Positions 19,378 to 27,941 of a DNA stretch of 64,000 nucleotides are shown piece by piece (position 1 is the first letter of the stretch; the number at the start of each line of letters is the position of its first letter). Position numbers and translations under genes: made by a program. A model generated the notes under the pieces. The model was not told the DNA's origin and ran no database searches. It was given only the letters and a program-made list of their open reading frames with translations. The DNA is from Streptomyces violaceorubidus (GTDB lineage: Bacteria > Actinomycetota > Actinomycetes > Streptomycetales > Streptomycetaceae): assembly GCF_000717995.1 (NCBI RefSeq), contig NZ_JODM01000003.1, positions 248,001-312,000 of the forward strand, in the 5' to 3' direction.

Positions 19378-21929
19378 GCGTGGCCTCCGTCCCGGCCGTG
19401 GGTGCCGTGGTCGCCGTGGTCGCCGTAGGGCGGCTGGTCGTGCGGTCCGGTGGGGTCGTGGGCGCCGGGCGGTGGCGCGGACTCGAACGCCGCCGCGTTG
19501 ACGCCACCCGCGCCGGGAGCGGCCTGGTGCGGGATGCGGGGCTCCTCGGAGTCGGCGTCGGCCTGCGCTTCGGCGCCGGCGTGCGCCTCGCGCTCGGCGA
19601 CGACCTCCTGCACGGCCTCCAGGACACCCCGGTAGCCGGAGCAGCGGCACAGGTTGCCGCACAGGGCCTGGCGGGCCTCCAGCTCGGTCGGGGCCGGGTT
19701 GCCCTCCAGGAGGTTGTGCACGGTCATCGCCATGCCGGGCACGCAGAAGCCGCACTGCACGGCGCCGCGGCGGGCGAGCGCGCGCTGCACGTCCGAGGGC
19801 TGTCCGTCGGTGGCCAGGCCCTCGACGGTGCGTACCTCGCTGCCGGCCGCGGTCACGGACGGGACCAGGCAGGAGGCGACGAGCCGTCCGTCGACCTGCA
19901 CGTTGCAGGCGCCGCACTCGCCCTGCGAGCAGCCGTCCTTGGCGCCCGCGAGACCGAGCCGCTCGCGCAGCACGTACAGCAGCGATTCGCCGATCCAGGC
20001 GTCGGTGACGGGCCGGTCGGCGCCGTTGACGCGCAGTACGTAGGAGGCGAGGGGGTGTTCCTCCTGCGGACCCGCGGCGGGCGACGGCTCCCGGGCGCCG
20101 TCGGCGACGGCTCCCTCGGCGTCGGCTCCGTCGCCGCCGGTACGTCCGTCGGCCGCGTCCGCCGCCTCGGTTACGTCACCGGCCGGGCCCGCCGCGACGG
20201 GCACCGCGGCCTCCTCGGCGACGGCGTCGGCCGCGGACTCCGGCCGCGGCTCTCCCCCGGGCTCCTGCCCCTGCTCCCGGTCGGGCTCGGGCACGCGCTC
20301 CCGACCGGCGGTCGGCGCCCGGTCCGTCACGGGGTCTTCAGCGGCCTCCGGACGGGATCCTGCCTCCGCCGCCCCGCCGGGGCCGGCGGCACGCCCTGAC
20401 GGGCCCTCAGAGGCCTCCTCGGCTCCCTCGGATCCGTCGGCGGCCGTGCCGCTTCCGGCCGCGGCTTCGGTCGCCGACTCAGCGTCGCCATCGGGCACGT
20501 GGGTGTACGGACCGTCTGCGGGGCGGGAGCCGTCCGGGCTCGCGCCGGGGCGCCCCCCGTGCGCGGGCGCGTTCACGTCCGGCCCGGTCGGTCCGACGGC
20601 GGCGGCATCGGACCCGTGGCCGCCCGCTTCCGGCCCGTACGCGAGCCCGGTCGGATCCGGGTGGTGCGGGCCGGCAGCGGCATCGGCGTCGAGCGGACCG
20701 GCGGCGGCATCAGACCCGTGGCCGCCCGCTTCCGGCCCGTACGCGAGCCCGCTCGGGTCCGGGTGGTGCGGGCCGGCAGCGGCATCGGCGTCGAGCGGAC
20801 CGGCGTCGTCATCGGACCCGTGGCCGCCCGCTTCCGGCCCGTACGCGAGCCCGCTCGGGTCCGGGTGGTGCGGGCCGGCAGCGGCATCGGCGTCGTGTCG
20901 ACCGGCGGCAGACGCGGACCCGTGGCCGGCGTCGGCGCCGGAATCGGGGCCGTGGCCCGCGTCCGGGCCGGACTCGGGGCCGTGCCCGTATCCGCCCTCG
21001 GGGCCGCGCCCGTACCCGCCCTCGGCGGAGCCGTACGCGGGCCCGCCGGCGGCGGAACCGGGTCCGTGGCCCGCGTCGGGCCCGTGCCCCTCTCCGGGTC
21101 CGCCCGCGGTGGAGCCGTATCCGTGCCCGCCCTCGGCGGGGCCGCGCCCGTACGCGCTCGCGTCCGGCCGCTCGTCGTCGGCCGGTCCGGGCGGCGCCGC
21201 GGACTCGCCCCACGGCTGCCCCGTCGGCTGCGTCGCCCAGGGCGCGGGAGCGCCGCCGGGGAGGGTGGCGGGAGCGCCGGTGCCCCACTGCTCGGCCAGG
21301 GAGGACGTGGTGAACTCGCCCGACTCGTCCGGCAGGTCGCCGTCGGCCACGGGGATGGACCACTGCCCGGTCACGTCCTGGCCCGGCGCGGGCCGGACCG
21401 CCGCGGCGTCCGCGTCGGCCTGCGCCGCCTGCGGGTCCTGCGGGAAGTCCCACTGGCCGGTGGCGCCGGGCTGGTAGGCGAACCGGTCGTCGTGCCCGGG
21501 GACGCCCTGCCCGGCGTGCACGCCGTAGGGCGCCGCCCCGCCGTACGGGTCCTGCTGGGCCGCGTAGTGGCCGTACCCCTGGTGGGCGGCGGGGTCCTGA
21601 CCGGTGTCCTGGGCCTGCCACTGGGTGCCGTCCACGGGCGCGGACGGGGCCGACGGCACCGCCCAGGAGCCGGGGGCGGCCGGGTCGGTGCCGGTGGTGG
21701 TGGCGGGCGCGACCGTGATCTGGGGCGGCACATAGCCGTGTCCGGGGGCGGCGAGCGGGCTCTCGGCGGAGGCGAGGAGCGCGTCCACGCCGCCCTCGGG
21801 GAGCTTCACGAAGGCGGTGGCGCCGTCGTCGTAGTCGCCCTGGGGCAGCGGGTCCCAGCGGCTGCCGCCGGGAGGTGCGCCCCCCGCGTGCTGATCGCCG
21901 TGCGGGTCGCCGTGCTGGTCGTCGGTCAC
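19374..21929 (-). CDS. [2Fe-2S] subunit of molybdenum hydroxylase with very long repetitive N-terminus
   Basis: An 851-residue protein. Residues ~624-780 are a complete two-cluster [2Fe-2S] subunit: plant-type cluster CSQGECGAC (Cys667, 672, 675) plus Cys687, and the second cluster CGFC (726, 729) with CGNLCRC (761, 763). Normal subunits are ~160-200 residues; here ~620 residues of Gly/Pro/Ala/Asp/His-rich low-complexity sequence precede the domain and ~70 follow it. The extension contains three near-identical 34-residue repeats. The first part looks like a distinct module (ITVAPATTTGTDPAAPGSW). GTG at 21929 overlaps the FAD subunit stop (GTGA), so the extension is translated with the operon. 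It should pass electrons to the FAD subunit. Confidence 0.86.
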   Translation of the reverse strand: MTDDQHGDPHGDQHAGGAPPGGSRWDPLPQGDYDDGATAFVKLPEGGVDALLASAESPLAAPGHGYVPPQITVAPATTTGTDPAAPGSWAVPSAPSAPVDGTQWQAQDTGQDPAAHQGYGHYAAQQDPYGGAAPYGVHAGQGVPGHDDRFAYQPGATGQWDFPQDPQAAQADADAAAVRPAPGQDVTGQWSIPVADGDLPDESGEFTTSSLAEQWGTGAPATLPGGAPAPWATQPTGQPWGESAAPPGPADDERPDASAYGRGPAEGGHGYGSTAGGPGEGHGPDAGHGPGSAAGGPAYGSAEGGYGRGPEGGYGHGPESGPDAGHGPDSGADAGHGSASAAGRHDADAAAGPHHPDPSGLAYGPEAGGHGSDDDAGPLDADAAAGPHHPDPSGLAYGPEAGGHGSDAAAGPLDADAAAGPHHPDPTGLAYGPEAGGHGSDAAAVGPTGPDVNAPAHGGRPGASPDGSRPADGPYTHVPDGDAESATEAAAGSGTAADGSEGAEEASEGPSGRAAGPGGAAEAGSRPEAAEDPVTDRAPTAGRERVPEPDREQGQEPGGEPRPESAADAVAEEAAVPVAAGPAGDVTEAADAADGRTGGDGADAEGAVADGAREPSPAAGPQEEHPLASYVLRVNGADRPVTDAWIGESLLYVLRERLGLAGAKDGCSQGECGACNVQVDGRLVASCLVPSVTAAGSEVRTVEGLATDGQPSDVQRALARRGAVQCGFCVPGMAMTVHNLLEGNPAPTELEARQALCGNLCRCSGYRGVLEAVQEVVAEREAHAGAEAQADADSEEPRIPHQAAPGAGGVNAAAFESAPPPGAHDPTGPHDQPPYGDHGDHGTHGRDGGHA
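20611..20916. repeat. Three tandem 102-bp coding repeats
   Basis: Three in-frame copies with a 102-bp period begin with GACCCGTGGCC at 20611, 20713 and 20815, and a degenerate partial fourth begins at 20917. On the minus strand each encodes 34 residues including GPHHPDPSGLAYGPEAGGHG (third listed copy has Thr for Ser). They lie inside the N-terminal extension of the Fe-S subunit. Near-identity at DNA level points to recent unequal recombination or slippage. Confidence 0.92.
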
Positions 21930-22819
21930 GACAGCGCCCTCCCCAGTGCTCGTCGGGCCAGCGCGGCGACGGTGCGCCGCAGGTGCAGTACGGCGGGCGG
22001 AAGCTGCGGCACGGAGCCGTCCTCGTCCGGGGCCGCGTCGGGGATGCAGGCCGCGGCGACGTACTCGCCGAATCCGTGCAGCGCCTCCGGGACGACGGCG
22101 CGGCCGTTGTCCCAGTCGATGAGCGAGGCCACCCACTGCTCGGCCTCCAGGGGCCGCAGCGGCATCGGCGCGATGGCGCCCACCGCGCACCGCACACCGC
22201 GCCGGGCGGGGTCGAGGACCAGCGCCACGGAGGCCGTCGCCCGGCCGGGTCCGGTGCGGCCGGTCGCCTTCAGGAAGACCTGCGGCGCGTGCAGCAGCGG
22301 CACGCGCACGTAGCCGATGAGCTCTCCCGCGCGGAGCATCTCCATGCCCGCCAGCAGGTGCGAGACCGGCACCTCCCGGCGGGCCCCGTCCGGGCCCGCG
22401 ATGATCAGTGTCGCCTCCAGGGCGGCCAGCACCGGCAGCGCGTCCCCGGTGGGGGCGGCCGAGGCGATGTTGCCGCCCAGGGTCCCGGCGTTGCGGATCT
22501 GCGGCGGTCCGGCGGCCCGCGCGGCGGCGGCGAGCGCCGGGATCAGCGCGGCGAAGTCGGGGCGGCCCATGCGGGCGTGGGTGAGGCCCGCGCCGAGCAG
22601 CGCGTGGCCGTCCTGGTACTGCCAGCCGCGGATCTCGCTGATCCGGCCGAGTCCCACCAGCGCGGCGGGCCTGAGCTGACCGGAGTTGACGGCCGCCATC
22701 AGGTCGGTGCCGCCCGCGACCGGAACGGCCGCGGGCATCGCGGTGAGCGCCGCCACGGCCTCGTCCAGTGTCGTGGGCAGCGTGACGGCCTGCGCCGCCT
22801 GCGGTGCGTGCGTGGTCAA
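21926..22819 (-). CDS. FAD-binding subunit of molybdenum hydroxylase (CoxM/XdhC-like fold)
   Basis: About 297 residues with the FAD-binding PCMH fold: VPVAGGTDLMAAVNSG near the N-terminus, the pyrophosphate-binding RNAGTLGGNIASAAPTGDAL in the middle, and the CO-dehydrogenase flavoprotein C-terminal domain. Both FAD motifs are intact, unlike the altered molybdenum subunit two genes downstream. It would accept electrons from the [2Fe-2S] subunit and pass them on. The TTG at 22819 (MTTHAPQ) is favoured because AAGGGG lies 8 nt upstream; GTG at 22846 is an alternative. It is the first gene of the three-gene operon. Confidence 0.87.
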   Translation of the reverse strand: MTTHAPQAAQAVTLPTTLDEAVAALTAMPAAVPVAGGTDLMAAVNSGQLRPAALVGLGRISEIRGWQYQDGHALLGAGLTHARMGRPDFAALIPALAAAARAAGPPQIRNAGTLGGNIASAAPTGDALPVLAALEATLIIAGPDGARREVPVSHLLAGMEMLRAGELIGYVRVPLLHAPQVFLKATGRTGPGRATASVALVLDPARRGVRCAVGAIAPMPLRPLEAEQWVASLIDWDNGRAVVPEALHGFGEYVAAACIPDAAPDEDGSVPQLPPAVLHLRRTVAALARRALGRALS

Positions 22820-22892
22820 CCCGACTGCCCCTTCCCGCTGTCCCACCTGGTCCCGCCCATGTGGCCGTACGGTACGACCTGACAGGGCGGAC

Positions 22893-23033
22893 GTGGCAAC
22901 TCTGGCACATCTTCGCAGGGCCCGGACGCAGGGGTCCGCTAGGAGGCATTCGCCCGTCTCGTCGGTGAGATGGTCCGTTTTCAGACGGGATCTCCGACGA
23001 TCGGAGCTACGCGCGATGCGCACGAGTTGCCAC
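22893..23033. promoter_or_regulatory. Distant 10-bp inverted repeat upstream of molybdenum-hydroxylase operon
   Basis: GTGGCAACTC (22893-22902) and its exact reverse complement GAGTTGCCAC (23024-23033) flank the upstream region of the operon, 121 nt apart. A smaller CTCCGA/TCGGAG dyad lies between them. They could be paired operators or a leader stem. No regulator is known. Confidence 0.3.
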
Positions 23034-23096
23034 TCTTCGGTGACGTTTAGGGGCGTTTCCTTCCCTTGCATGCCCACGTGCTCACTCGGTCACTGC

Positions 23097-24740
23097 TCAC
23101 TTGTTCGGCGGCGGCCCGTCCATCGGCCGGCCGAGCACGCCGGGCCGCCGCTGCCAGGGGCGCGGGCCAGCGGGCGGACGGTAGGCGACGCCCAGAGCGT
23201 CGAGCCGCCGGTAGTGGGTGGCCATCCGCCGCTCGAAGGCGCCGTAGTCCCGGTCGGCGGGGGCGGGCAGGGCGCTCCAGGCGACCTCGGCGAAGGCGGC
23301 GAGCCTCGGGAAGAGCTGGTAGTCCACCCGCTCCTGGTTCTCCGTCACCTCGGTCCACAGGTTCGCCTGGGTGCCGATCACGTGTCCGGACTCCTGGGGG
23401 GTCAGTTCCGCGGGAACCGGCTCGAACCGGTAGACGTCCTCCAGGGTGCGCACGAAGGCGATCGGCACGGGTTCGTCCTCGCCGCCGTCCTCCCGGAAGT
23501 TCAGGTACACCTGCTGCTCGGGGCACATCACGACGTCGTGCCCCGCGCGCGCGGCGGCGATCCCGCCCGCGTAGCCGCGCCAGGAGGACACGGCCGCGCC
23601 CTTGGCGAGTCCGCCCTCCAGGATCTCGTCCCAGCCGATGAGCCGGCGTCCGCGTGCGGTGAGCCAGGTGTCGAAGTGCTGGATGAACCAGGCCTGGAGT
23701 TCGTCCTCGCCGGCGAGGCCGAGTTCCGCGATCCGCGCCTGTGCGGTGGCCGAGGCCCGCCACTGGTCCTTCGGACATTCGTCGCCGCCGATGTGGACGA
23801 ACTCCGAGGGGAAAAGCTCCAGGATTTCCTCGAACACGCCCTCGTAGAAGCGCAGTGTGTTCTCGGTGGGGGCGAGCACGTTCGGGCAGACGCCCCAGGT
23901 GTCCCAGACGGAGAGCGCGGTGGTGTCGATCACATCCGTGTTGCCCAGTTCCGGATACGCGGCGATGGCGGCCTGCGAGTGCCCGGGTACGTCGATTTCG
24001 GGGACGACGGTGATGTGCCGCGCGGCGGCGTAGGCGACGATCTCCCGGATGTCCTCCTGGGTGTAGTAACCGCCGTGGGGTTTGTCCTCCCACAGCGGCG
24101 AGGCCCGGTGGCCGAATTTCGTGCGCGCCCGCCAGGAACCGGTCTCGGTAAGCTTGGGGTGGCGTTTGATCTCGACGCGCCAGCCCTGGTCGTCCGTCAG
24201 GTGGAAGTGCAGGACGTTGAGTTTGTGGGCGGCCATCAGGTCCAGGTAGCGCAGAACGCCGTCCTTGGGCATGAAGTGCCGGGAGACGTCCAGCATCAGT
24301 CCGCGCCAGTGGAAGCGGGGCGCGTCCTCGACGCGGCCCAGCGGCAGCCGCCACCGGCGGCCGGGCAGCGGGGCGCGCCGGAAGGCGTCCGGGCCGAGCA
24401 GTTGGCGCAGGGTCTGGGCGCCCCAGAAGAGGCCGGCCGGGTCGCCGCCGGTGAGGTGCACGCCCTCCGGTGCGATGTCGAGGCGGTAGCCCTCCTCGGC
24501 CAGTCCGCCGTCGAGGGACAGCCGGAGGAGGCCGCCGCCCGCCGCCCCGGGCCCCAGCGGCAGGCCGGTGGCCGCGCCCAGCGTGGCGCGCAGCCAGCGC
24601 TCGGTGTGCCCGGCGCCCTCGTCGGCCACCAGGGCGGTGTCCGGGCCGAGCTCGAAGAAGGTTTCGTCGTCGCGGGCCGCCACTTGACGCGGTTGGGGAA
24701 TCACGTCGGTCGCCTGCGTCACGTCACTCACGTCGGTCAC
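23097..24740 (-). CDS. GH20 beta-N-acetylhexosaminidase, no signal peptide
   Basis: A 547-residue glycoside hydrolase family 20 enzyme. The catalytic acid pair Asp320-Glu321 sits in HIGGDECPKDQW, preceded by the family strand motifs NVLHFHLTDDQGWRVEIKRHP and ITVVPEIDVPGHSQA. An N-terminal GH20b-like domain occupies residues ~10-135. It releases terminal N-acetylglucosamine (or GalNAc) from chito-oligosaccharides or glycan fragments. No signal peptide or lipobox is present, so it likely acts in the cytoplasm on sugars brought in by the ABC importer encoded just upstream in the same operon (5-nt gap). GTG at 24740 has AAGGA 9 nt upstream. Confidence 0.93.
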   Translation of the reverse strand: MTDVSDVTQATDVIPQPRQVAARDDETFFELGPDTALVADEGAGHTERWLRATLGAATGLPLGPGAAGGGLLRLSLDGGLAEEGYRLDIAPEGVHLTGGDPAGLFWGAQTLRQLLGPDAFRRAPLPGRRWRLPLGRVEDAPRFHWRGLMLDVSRHFMPKDGVLRYLDLMAAHKLNVLHFHLTDDQGWRVEIKRHPKLTETGSWRARTKFGHRASPLWEDKPHGGYYTQEDIREIVAYAAARHITVVPEIDVPGHSQAAIAAYPELGNTDVIDTTALSVWDTWGVCPNVLAPTENTLRFYEGVFEEILELFPSEFVHIGGDECPKDQWRASATAQARIAELGLAGEDELQAWFIQHFDTWLTARGRRLIGWDEILEGGLAKGAAVSSWRGYAGGIAAARAGHDVVMCPEQQVYLNFREDGGEDEPVPIAFVRTLEDVYRFEPVPAELTPQESGHVIGTQANLWTEVTENQERVDYQLFPRLAAFAEVAWSALPAPADRDYGAFERRMATHYRRLDALGVAYRPPAGPRPWQRRPGVLGRPMDGPPPNK

Positions 24741-24745
24741 GTTTG

Positions 24746-25570
24746 TCAGTCCTTCACCGCTCCGCCGAGGCCGGAGACGAGTCGTCGTTGTACGAGTACG
24801 AAGAAGACCAGCACCGGAATCGTCATCACCGTGGACGCGGCCATGACGCCGCCCCAGTCGGGATCGTCCGGCTTGTAGAAGACCAGCAGCGCCATCGGCA
24901 GCGTCGACTGGGAGGTGTCGCTGATGATGAACGACTTGGCGAACAGGAAGTCGTTCCAGGTCGAGATGAAGGAGAAGACGCTGGTGGCCACAAGCCCCGG
25001 CAGGACCAGCGGGAAAAGGATCTGCCACAGAAAGCGCGTCCGGCTCGCTCCGTCGATGCAGGCGGCCTCCTCCAGGGCCTCCGGCACGGCTTTCACGAAG
25101 CCCCGCAGCATCCAGATCGCGAAGGGCAGCGAGAAGGCGATGTGCGGCAGGATCAGGGAGCCCAGCGTGTTCAGCTGGCCGAAGTCCCGCATGAGGAAGA
25201 ACAGCGGGATGGTGAGCGCCTCCACGGGCACCATCTGGGCCACCAGGAACATGATCAGCAGGGTGGTCCGGAAGCGGAACCGGAAACGCGTCACCGCGGT
25301 CGCCGCGAGGAACGCGATGAGCGCCGAGGCGATGACCACGCACCCCGCCACGATCAGGCTGTTGAGAAAGTAGCGGCCGAATTCCTGCTGCTCGAACACC
25401 CGCCGGAAGGAATCCAGCGAGGGGGTCAGCGTCCAGGGCCGGGGCTCGCTCGACTCGATCTCCCCGGCCGGTTTGAAGGCGCTCAGCACCATCCAGTACA
25501 GCGGGAAGGCGACGACCACCGCGATCAGCAACGCGGACACCTCGGCCGCCAGCCGCCACGGACGGCGCAC
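24746..25570 (-). CDS. Carbohydrate ABC transporter permease (MalG type)
   Basis: A 274-residue inner-membrane permease with six hydrophobic segments, opening with LLIAVVVAFPLYWMVLSAFKP as in MalG-type subunits. The EAA loop is EALEEAACIDGASRTRFLWQILFP in two parts (EALEEAACIDGAS, then RTRFLW). The C-terminus (LVQRRLVSGLGGAVKD) is the typical ending of the family. GTG at 25570 lies 15 nt after the stop of the MalF-type permease. With the other permease and the lipoprotein it forms an oligosaccharide importer; a hydrolase follows it in the operon. No ATPase gene is present, as is common in Streptomyces, where a shared MsiK-type ATPase serves such importers. Confidence 0.92.
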   Translation of the reverse strand: MRRPWRLAAEVSALLIAVVVAFPLYWMVLSAFKPAGEIESSEPRPWTLTPSLDSFRRVFEQQEFGRYFLNSLIVAGCVVIASALIAFLAATAVTRFRFRFRTTLLIMFLVAQMVPVEALTIPLFFLMRDFGQLNTLGSLILPHIAFSLPFAIWMLRGFVKAVPEALEEAACIDGASRTRFLWQILFPLVLPGLVATSVFSFISTWNDFLFAKSFIISDTSQSTLPMALLVFYKPDDPDWGGVMAASTVMTIPVLVFFVLVQRRLVSGLGGAVKD

Positions 25571-25585
25571 CCGCGCGCGGAAGAT

Positions 25586-26551
25586 TCACAGCTCCTCCCC
25601 CTGGCGGCGCAGCAGCCGCAGGTACACCAGCGTCACCGCGAGCAGGATCAGCAGCATGACGACGCCGATGGCGGAGCCGAGGCTGTACTGCGAGGACGCG
25701 AAGGCCTTCTGGTAGGCGTAGACGTTGAGGACGAGGTTCTGGCCGGCGATGCCGCCGCCGCCCGTCATGACGTAGATCTGGGTGAAGACCTTGAAGTCCC
25801 AGATGACCGACTGGATGGTGACGACGACCAGGATCGGCCGGAGCATCGGCGCGAGCACCGAACGCCAGATCCGCCACTGCGAGGCCCCGTCGAGCGCGGC
25901 GGCCTCCAGCACCTCGGCCGGTACGGCCCGTATCCCGGCGTAGACGGTCACCATGACGAACGGGAAGGAGCACCACACCACTTCGAGCAGCACCAGCAGG
26001 AAGGCGCTGTAGCGCCCGTACGTCCAGGAGTGGTCGCCGAGGCCCAGGATCCGGTTGACGGGCCCGAAGTCGGGGTCGAACAGCAGCAGCCAGACCGTGG
26101 AGCCGGTGACCGCCGGGGTCGCCCACGCGCCCAGCCCCGCCAGCATCAACGCCAGCCGCGGCACGGCCCGCACCCGCGTGAGCAGCACGGCGAGCGCACA
26201 CCCGACGGCCAGCGTGGACACCACACAGGCGGCGGCGAACACCACGGTGGCCAGCAGCACCCGCCAGAACTCACCGTCCCCGAACAACTCGGCATAGTTC
26301 CCGAACCCCTGGAAGGTCGCCGGCTCCCCACCACTGACCTGAGCCTGCGTGTACTCCAGGAAGGAGATCAATCCGAGCTGATAGACGGGGTAGACCAGCA
26401 ACCCGCCAAGGACCACAAGAGCGGGGGCAAGATATATCCAAGGGATGGCGGAGGAGCGCCCGAAGGGGCGCGGGGAACGGCGCGCGAAACCACGACGCTC
26501 CCGCACCCGCGAACGCACCGCACCTCCCGAGCTCACAGGCGAACCCGTCAT
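25586..26551 (-). CDS. Carbohydrate ABC transporter permease (MalF type)
   Basis: A 321-residue permease with six core transmembrane helices, starting IPWIYLAPALVVLGGLLVYP and with the EAA loop EVLEAAALDGASQWRIWRSV. It is the partner of the MalG-type permease. Its ATG overlaps the stop of the binding-protein gene (ATGA). An oddity is the N-terminal tail: residues ~12-34 (RSRVRERRGFARRSPRPFGR) are encoded by a copy of the dispersed intergenic repeat found at both 1-80 and 30617-30695. The tail is basic and lies before the first helix, so it is probably tolerated in the cytoplasm. Confidence 0.92.
   Translation of the reverse strand: MTGSPVSSGGAVRSRVRERRGFARRSPRPFGRSSAIPWIYLAPALVVLGGLLVYPVYQLGLISFLEYTQAQVSGGEPATFQGFGNYAELFGDGEFWRVLLATVVFAAACVVSTLAVGCALAVLLTRVRAVPRLALMLAGLGAWATPAVTGSTVWLLLFDPDFGPVNRILGLGDHSWTYGRYSAFLLVLLEVVWCSFPFVMVTVYAGIRAVPAEVLEAAALDGASQWRIWRSVLAPMLRPILVVVTIQSVIWDFKVFTQIYVMTGGGGIAGQNLVLNVYAYQKAFASSQYSLGSAIGVVMLLILLAVTLVYLRLLRRQGEEL
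26454..26520 (+). repeat. Dispersed repeat, copy 2, inside a permease coding sequence
   Basis: This copy shows the hairpin start (GCGCCCgaaGGGGCGC), the GGGGAAC core and the CCACGACGCTCCCGCACCCG tail shared with the copies at 1-80 and 30617-30695. It lies within codons ~12-34 of the MalF-type permease, antisense to the repeat's own orientation, and adds a basic tail to the protein. Confidence 0.65.
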
Positions 26552-27846
26552 CCGGCGGAGCCAAACGCCTCGTCCATCTTCCGAGCCGCGTCCCCGGCGG
26601 CAGCGCCCACGTCCTTCTTGCCGCTGACCACCTCCTGGAACATGGTCGGCAGCACCTGCGAGGAGTCGATCGTCGCCCACGCGGGAGAGGCCGGCACGAA
26701 CTTGGTGCCCGCGGCGAGCGTGTCGACGAACGGCTCCACGAACGGCTCCTTCGCCGCGACCTGCTGCCGCACGTCCGTGAAGGTCGGCAGGAAGCCCATC
26801 GCGTCGAACAGTTCGCCCTGCGCCTTCTTCGAGGCGAGCCGCCGCATCAGGTCGACGGCGAGGGTGCGGTGCGCGGTGCTCTTCAGGACGCCGATGTTGT
26901 TGCCGCCCGCGAAGGCGGGGGCTATGGAGCCGGACTCGACGCCCGGCAGCGGCACGACCGCGTACTTGCCCTTCGCCGCGCCGGCTTCCACGGCCTGGTG
27001 GCTGAAGTCGCCGCCGACGGCCATGGCCGCCTTGCCGGATGCGAAGGCGGTGACGGTGTCGTTGCCGCCCATGCCGGCGCACTTGGCGGCGGGGCAGTTG
27101 TCGTCCCCGAAGAGGGACGTGTACGCCTCGATGCCCTTCCGGGCGGCGGCGCTGTCGATGGCGGAGGCGTACGAGCCGCCCTTCCCCTCGGCGAGTTCGC
27201 CGCCGTTGGCCCAGATGAACGGCATCGCGCCGTAGGTGTAGGCACCGCCGACCGCGATGCCGTAGAGGTGGGGCTTCGCGGCGTGCACCTTCTTGGCGGT
27301 GGACGCCAGCTCCGCCAGCGACTTGGGAGGTTCGAGACCGAGCTCGTCGAAGACGTCGGTGCGGTAGTAGAGGGCGCGCACGCCGACGAAGTACGGGGCG
27401 CCGTAGACCTTTCCGTCCACGGTGACCGACTGGCGGGCGGTGGGGTCGGTGTCCTTGGCCTCGTCCCAGGCAGCGAACTCCGCGGTGACGTCGGCCAGTC
27501 CGCCGTCCTTGACGTATCCGGCGGTGTCGGTGTTGCCGTACTCGATGACGTCGGGGGCGCTCTCGGGGTCGTTGAAGGCGGCCTTGATGCGCTGGGCGCG
27601 GGTCTCGACCGGGATGTACTCCACGGTGACCTTCGTGTCCTCGTGCGCCCTCTCGAAGTCGGCGAGGGCCGCGTCGACGACCTTCTCCTTCGGCTTGTTG
27701 TTGACCTCCTGGAACAGCCAGACGCGCAGGGTGCCGCTCTTCTCGTCCTTGCCGGAGGAGGAGTTGTCGGACGTCTGGGGTGCGCAGGCGGTCGCGGCGG
27801 CGACGGCCGCGGCCAGCAGTACGGCCAGGCGGGGGGCGAGCTTCAT
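26548..27846 (-). CDS. Sugar ABC transporter substrate-binding lipoprotein
   Basis: A 432-residue extracytoplasmic solute-binding protein (family 1, sugar). The N-terminus is a lipoprotein signal (MKLAPRLAVLL, then ATAC with Cys22). The mature part begins GTLRVWLFQEVNN and has the family segments VEYIPVETRAQRIKAAFND and DVIEYGNTDTAGY. It captures an oligosaccharide for the two permeases downstream; the linked cytoplasmic hexosaminidase suggests an N-acetylglucosamine-containing sugar, but this is an inference. ATG 27846 has GGAGGAAAG upstream. It is the first gene of the operon, and its promoter region holds a clear dyad (27870-27884). Confidence 0.92.
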   Translation of the reverse strand: MKLAPRLAVLLAAAVAAATACAPQTSDNSSSGKDEKSGTLRVWLFQEVNNKPKEKVVDAALADFERAHEDTKVTVEYIPVETRAQRIKAAFNDPESAPDVIEYGNTDTAGYVKDGGLADVTAEFAAWDEAKDTDPTARQSVTVDGKVYGAPYFVGVRALYYRTDVFDELGLEPPKSLAELASTAKKVHAAKPHLYGIAVGGAYTYGAMPFIWANGGELAEGKGGSYASAIDSAAARKGIEAYTSLFGDDNCPAAKCAGMGGNDTVTAFASGKAAMAVGGDFSHQAVEAGAAKGKYAVVPLPGVESGSIAPAFAGGNNIGVLKSTAHRTLAVDLMRRLASKKAQGELFDAMGFLPTFTDVRQQVAAKEPFVEPFVDTLAAGTKFVPASPAWATIDSSQVLPTMFQEVVSGKKDVGAAAGDAARKMDEAFGSAG

Positions 27847-27869
27847 GGAGTCTTTCCTCCGGGCGTGCG

Positions 27870-27905
27870 TTGCAACATATGCAATGACGGTTTCGCTCTG
27901 CACAA
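27870..27905 (-). promoter_or_regulatory. Promoter of sugar-importer operon with overlapping TTGCA-N5-TGCAA dyad
   Basis: Read on the minus strand, TTGTGC (27905-27900) and CATATG (27881-27876) are 18 nt apart and fit -35 and -10 elements. The perfect inverted repeat TTGCA-N5-TGCAA (27870-27884) overlaps the -10. A repressor bound there would block the promoter. The spacing and AT-rich half sites resemble LacI-family sugar operators. No such regulator gene is nearby. Confidence 0.5.
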
Positions 27906-27941
27906 CACCCAGGAGCGTAGGGAGACATGACCCTGCCCACA

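Noticed and set aside
20499..22313. Long plus-strand open frame opposite the Fe-S subunit gene
   Set aside because: It is a mirror of the low-complexity, high-GC coding repeats: Arg/Gly/Val-rich without domains, ribosome-binding site or conserved features.
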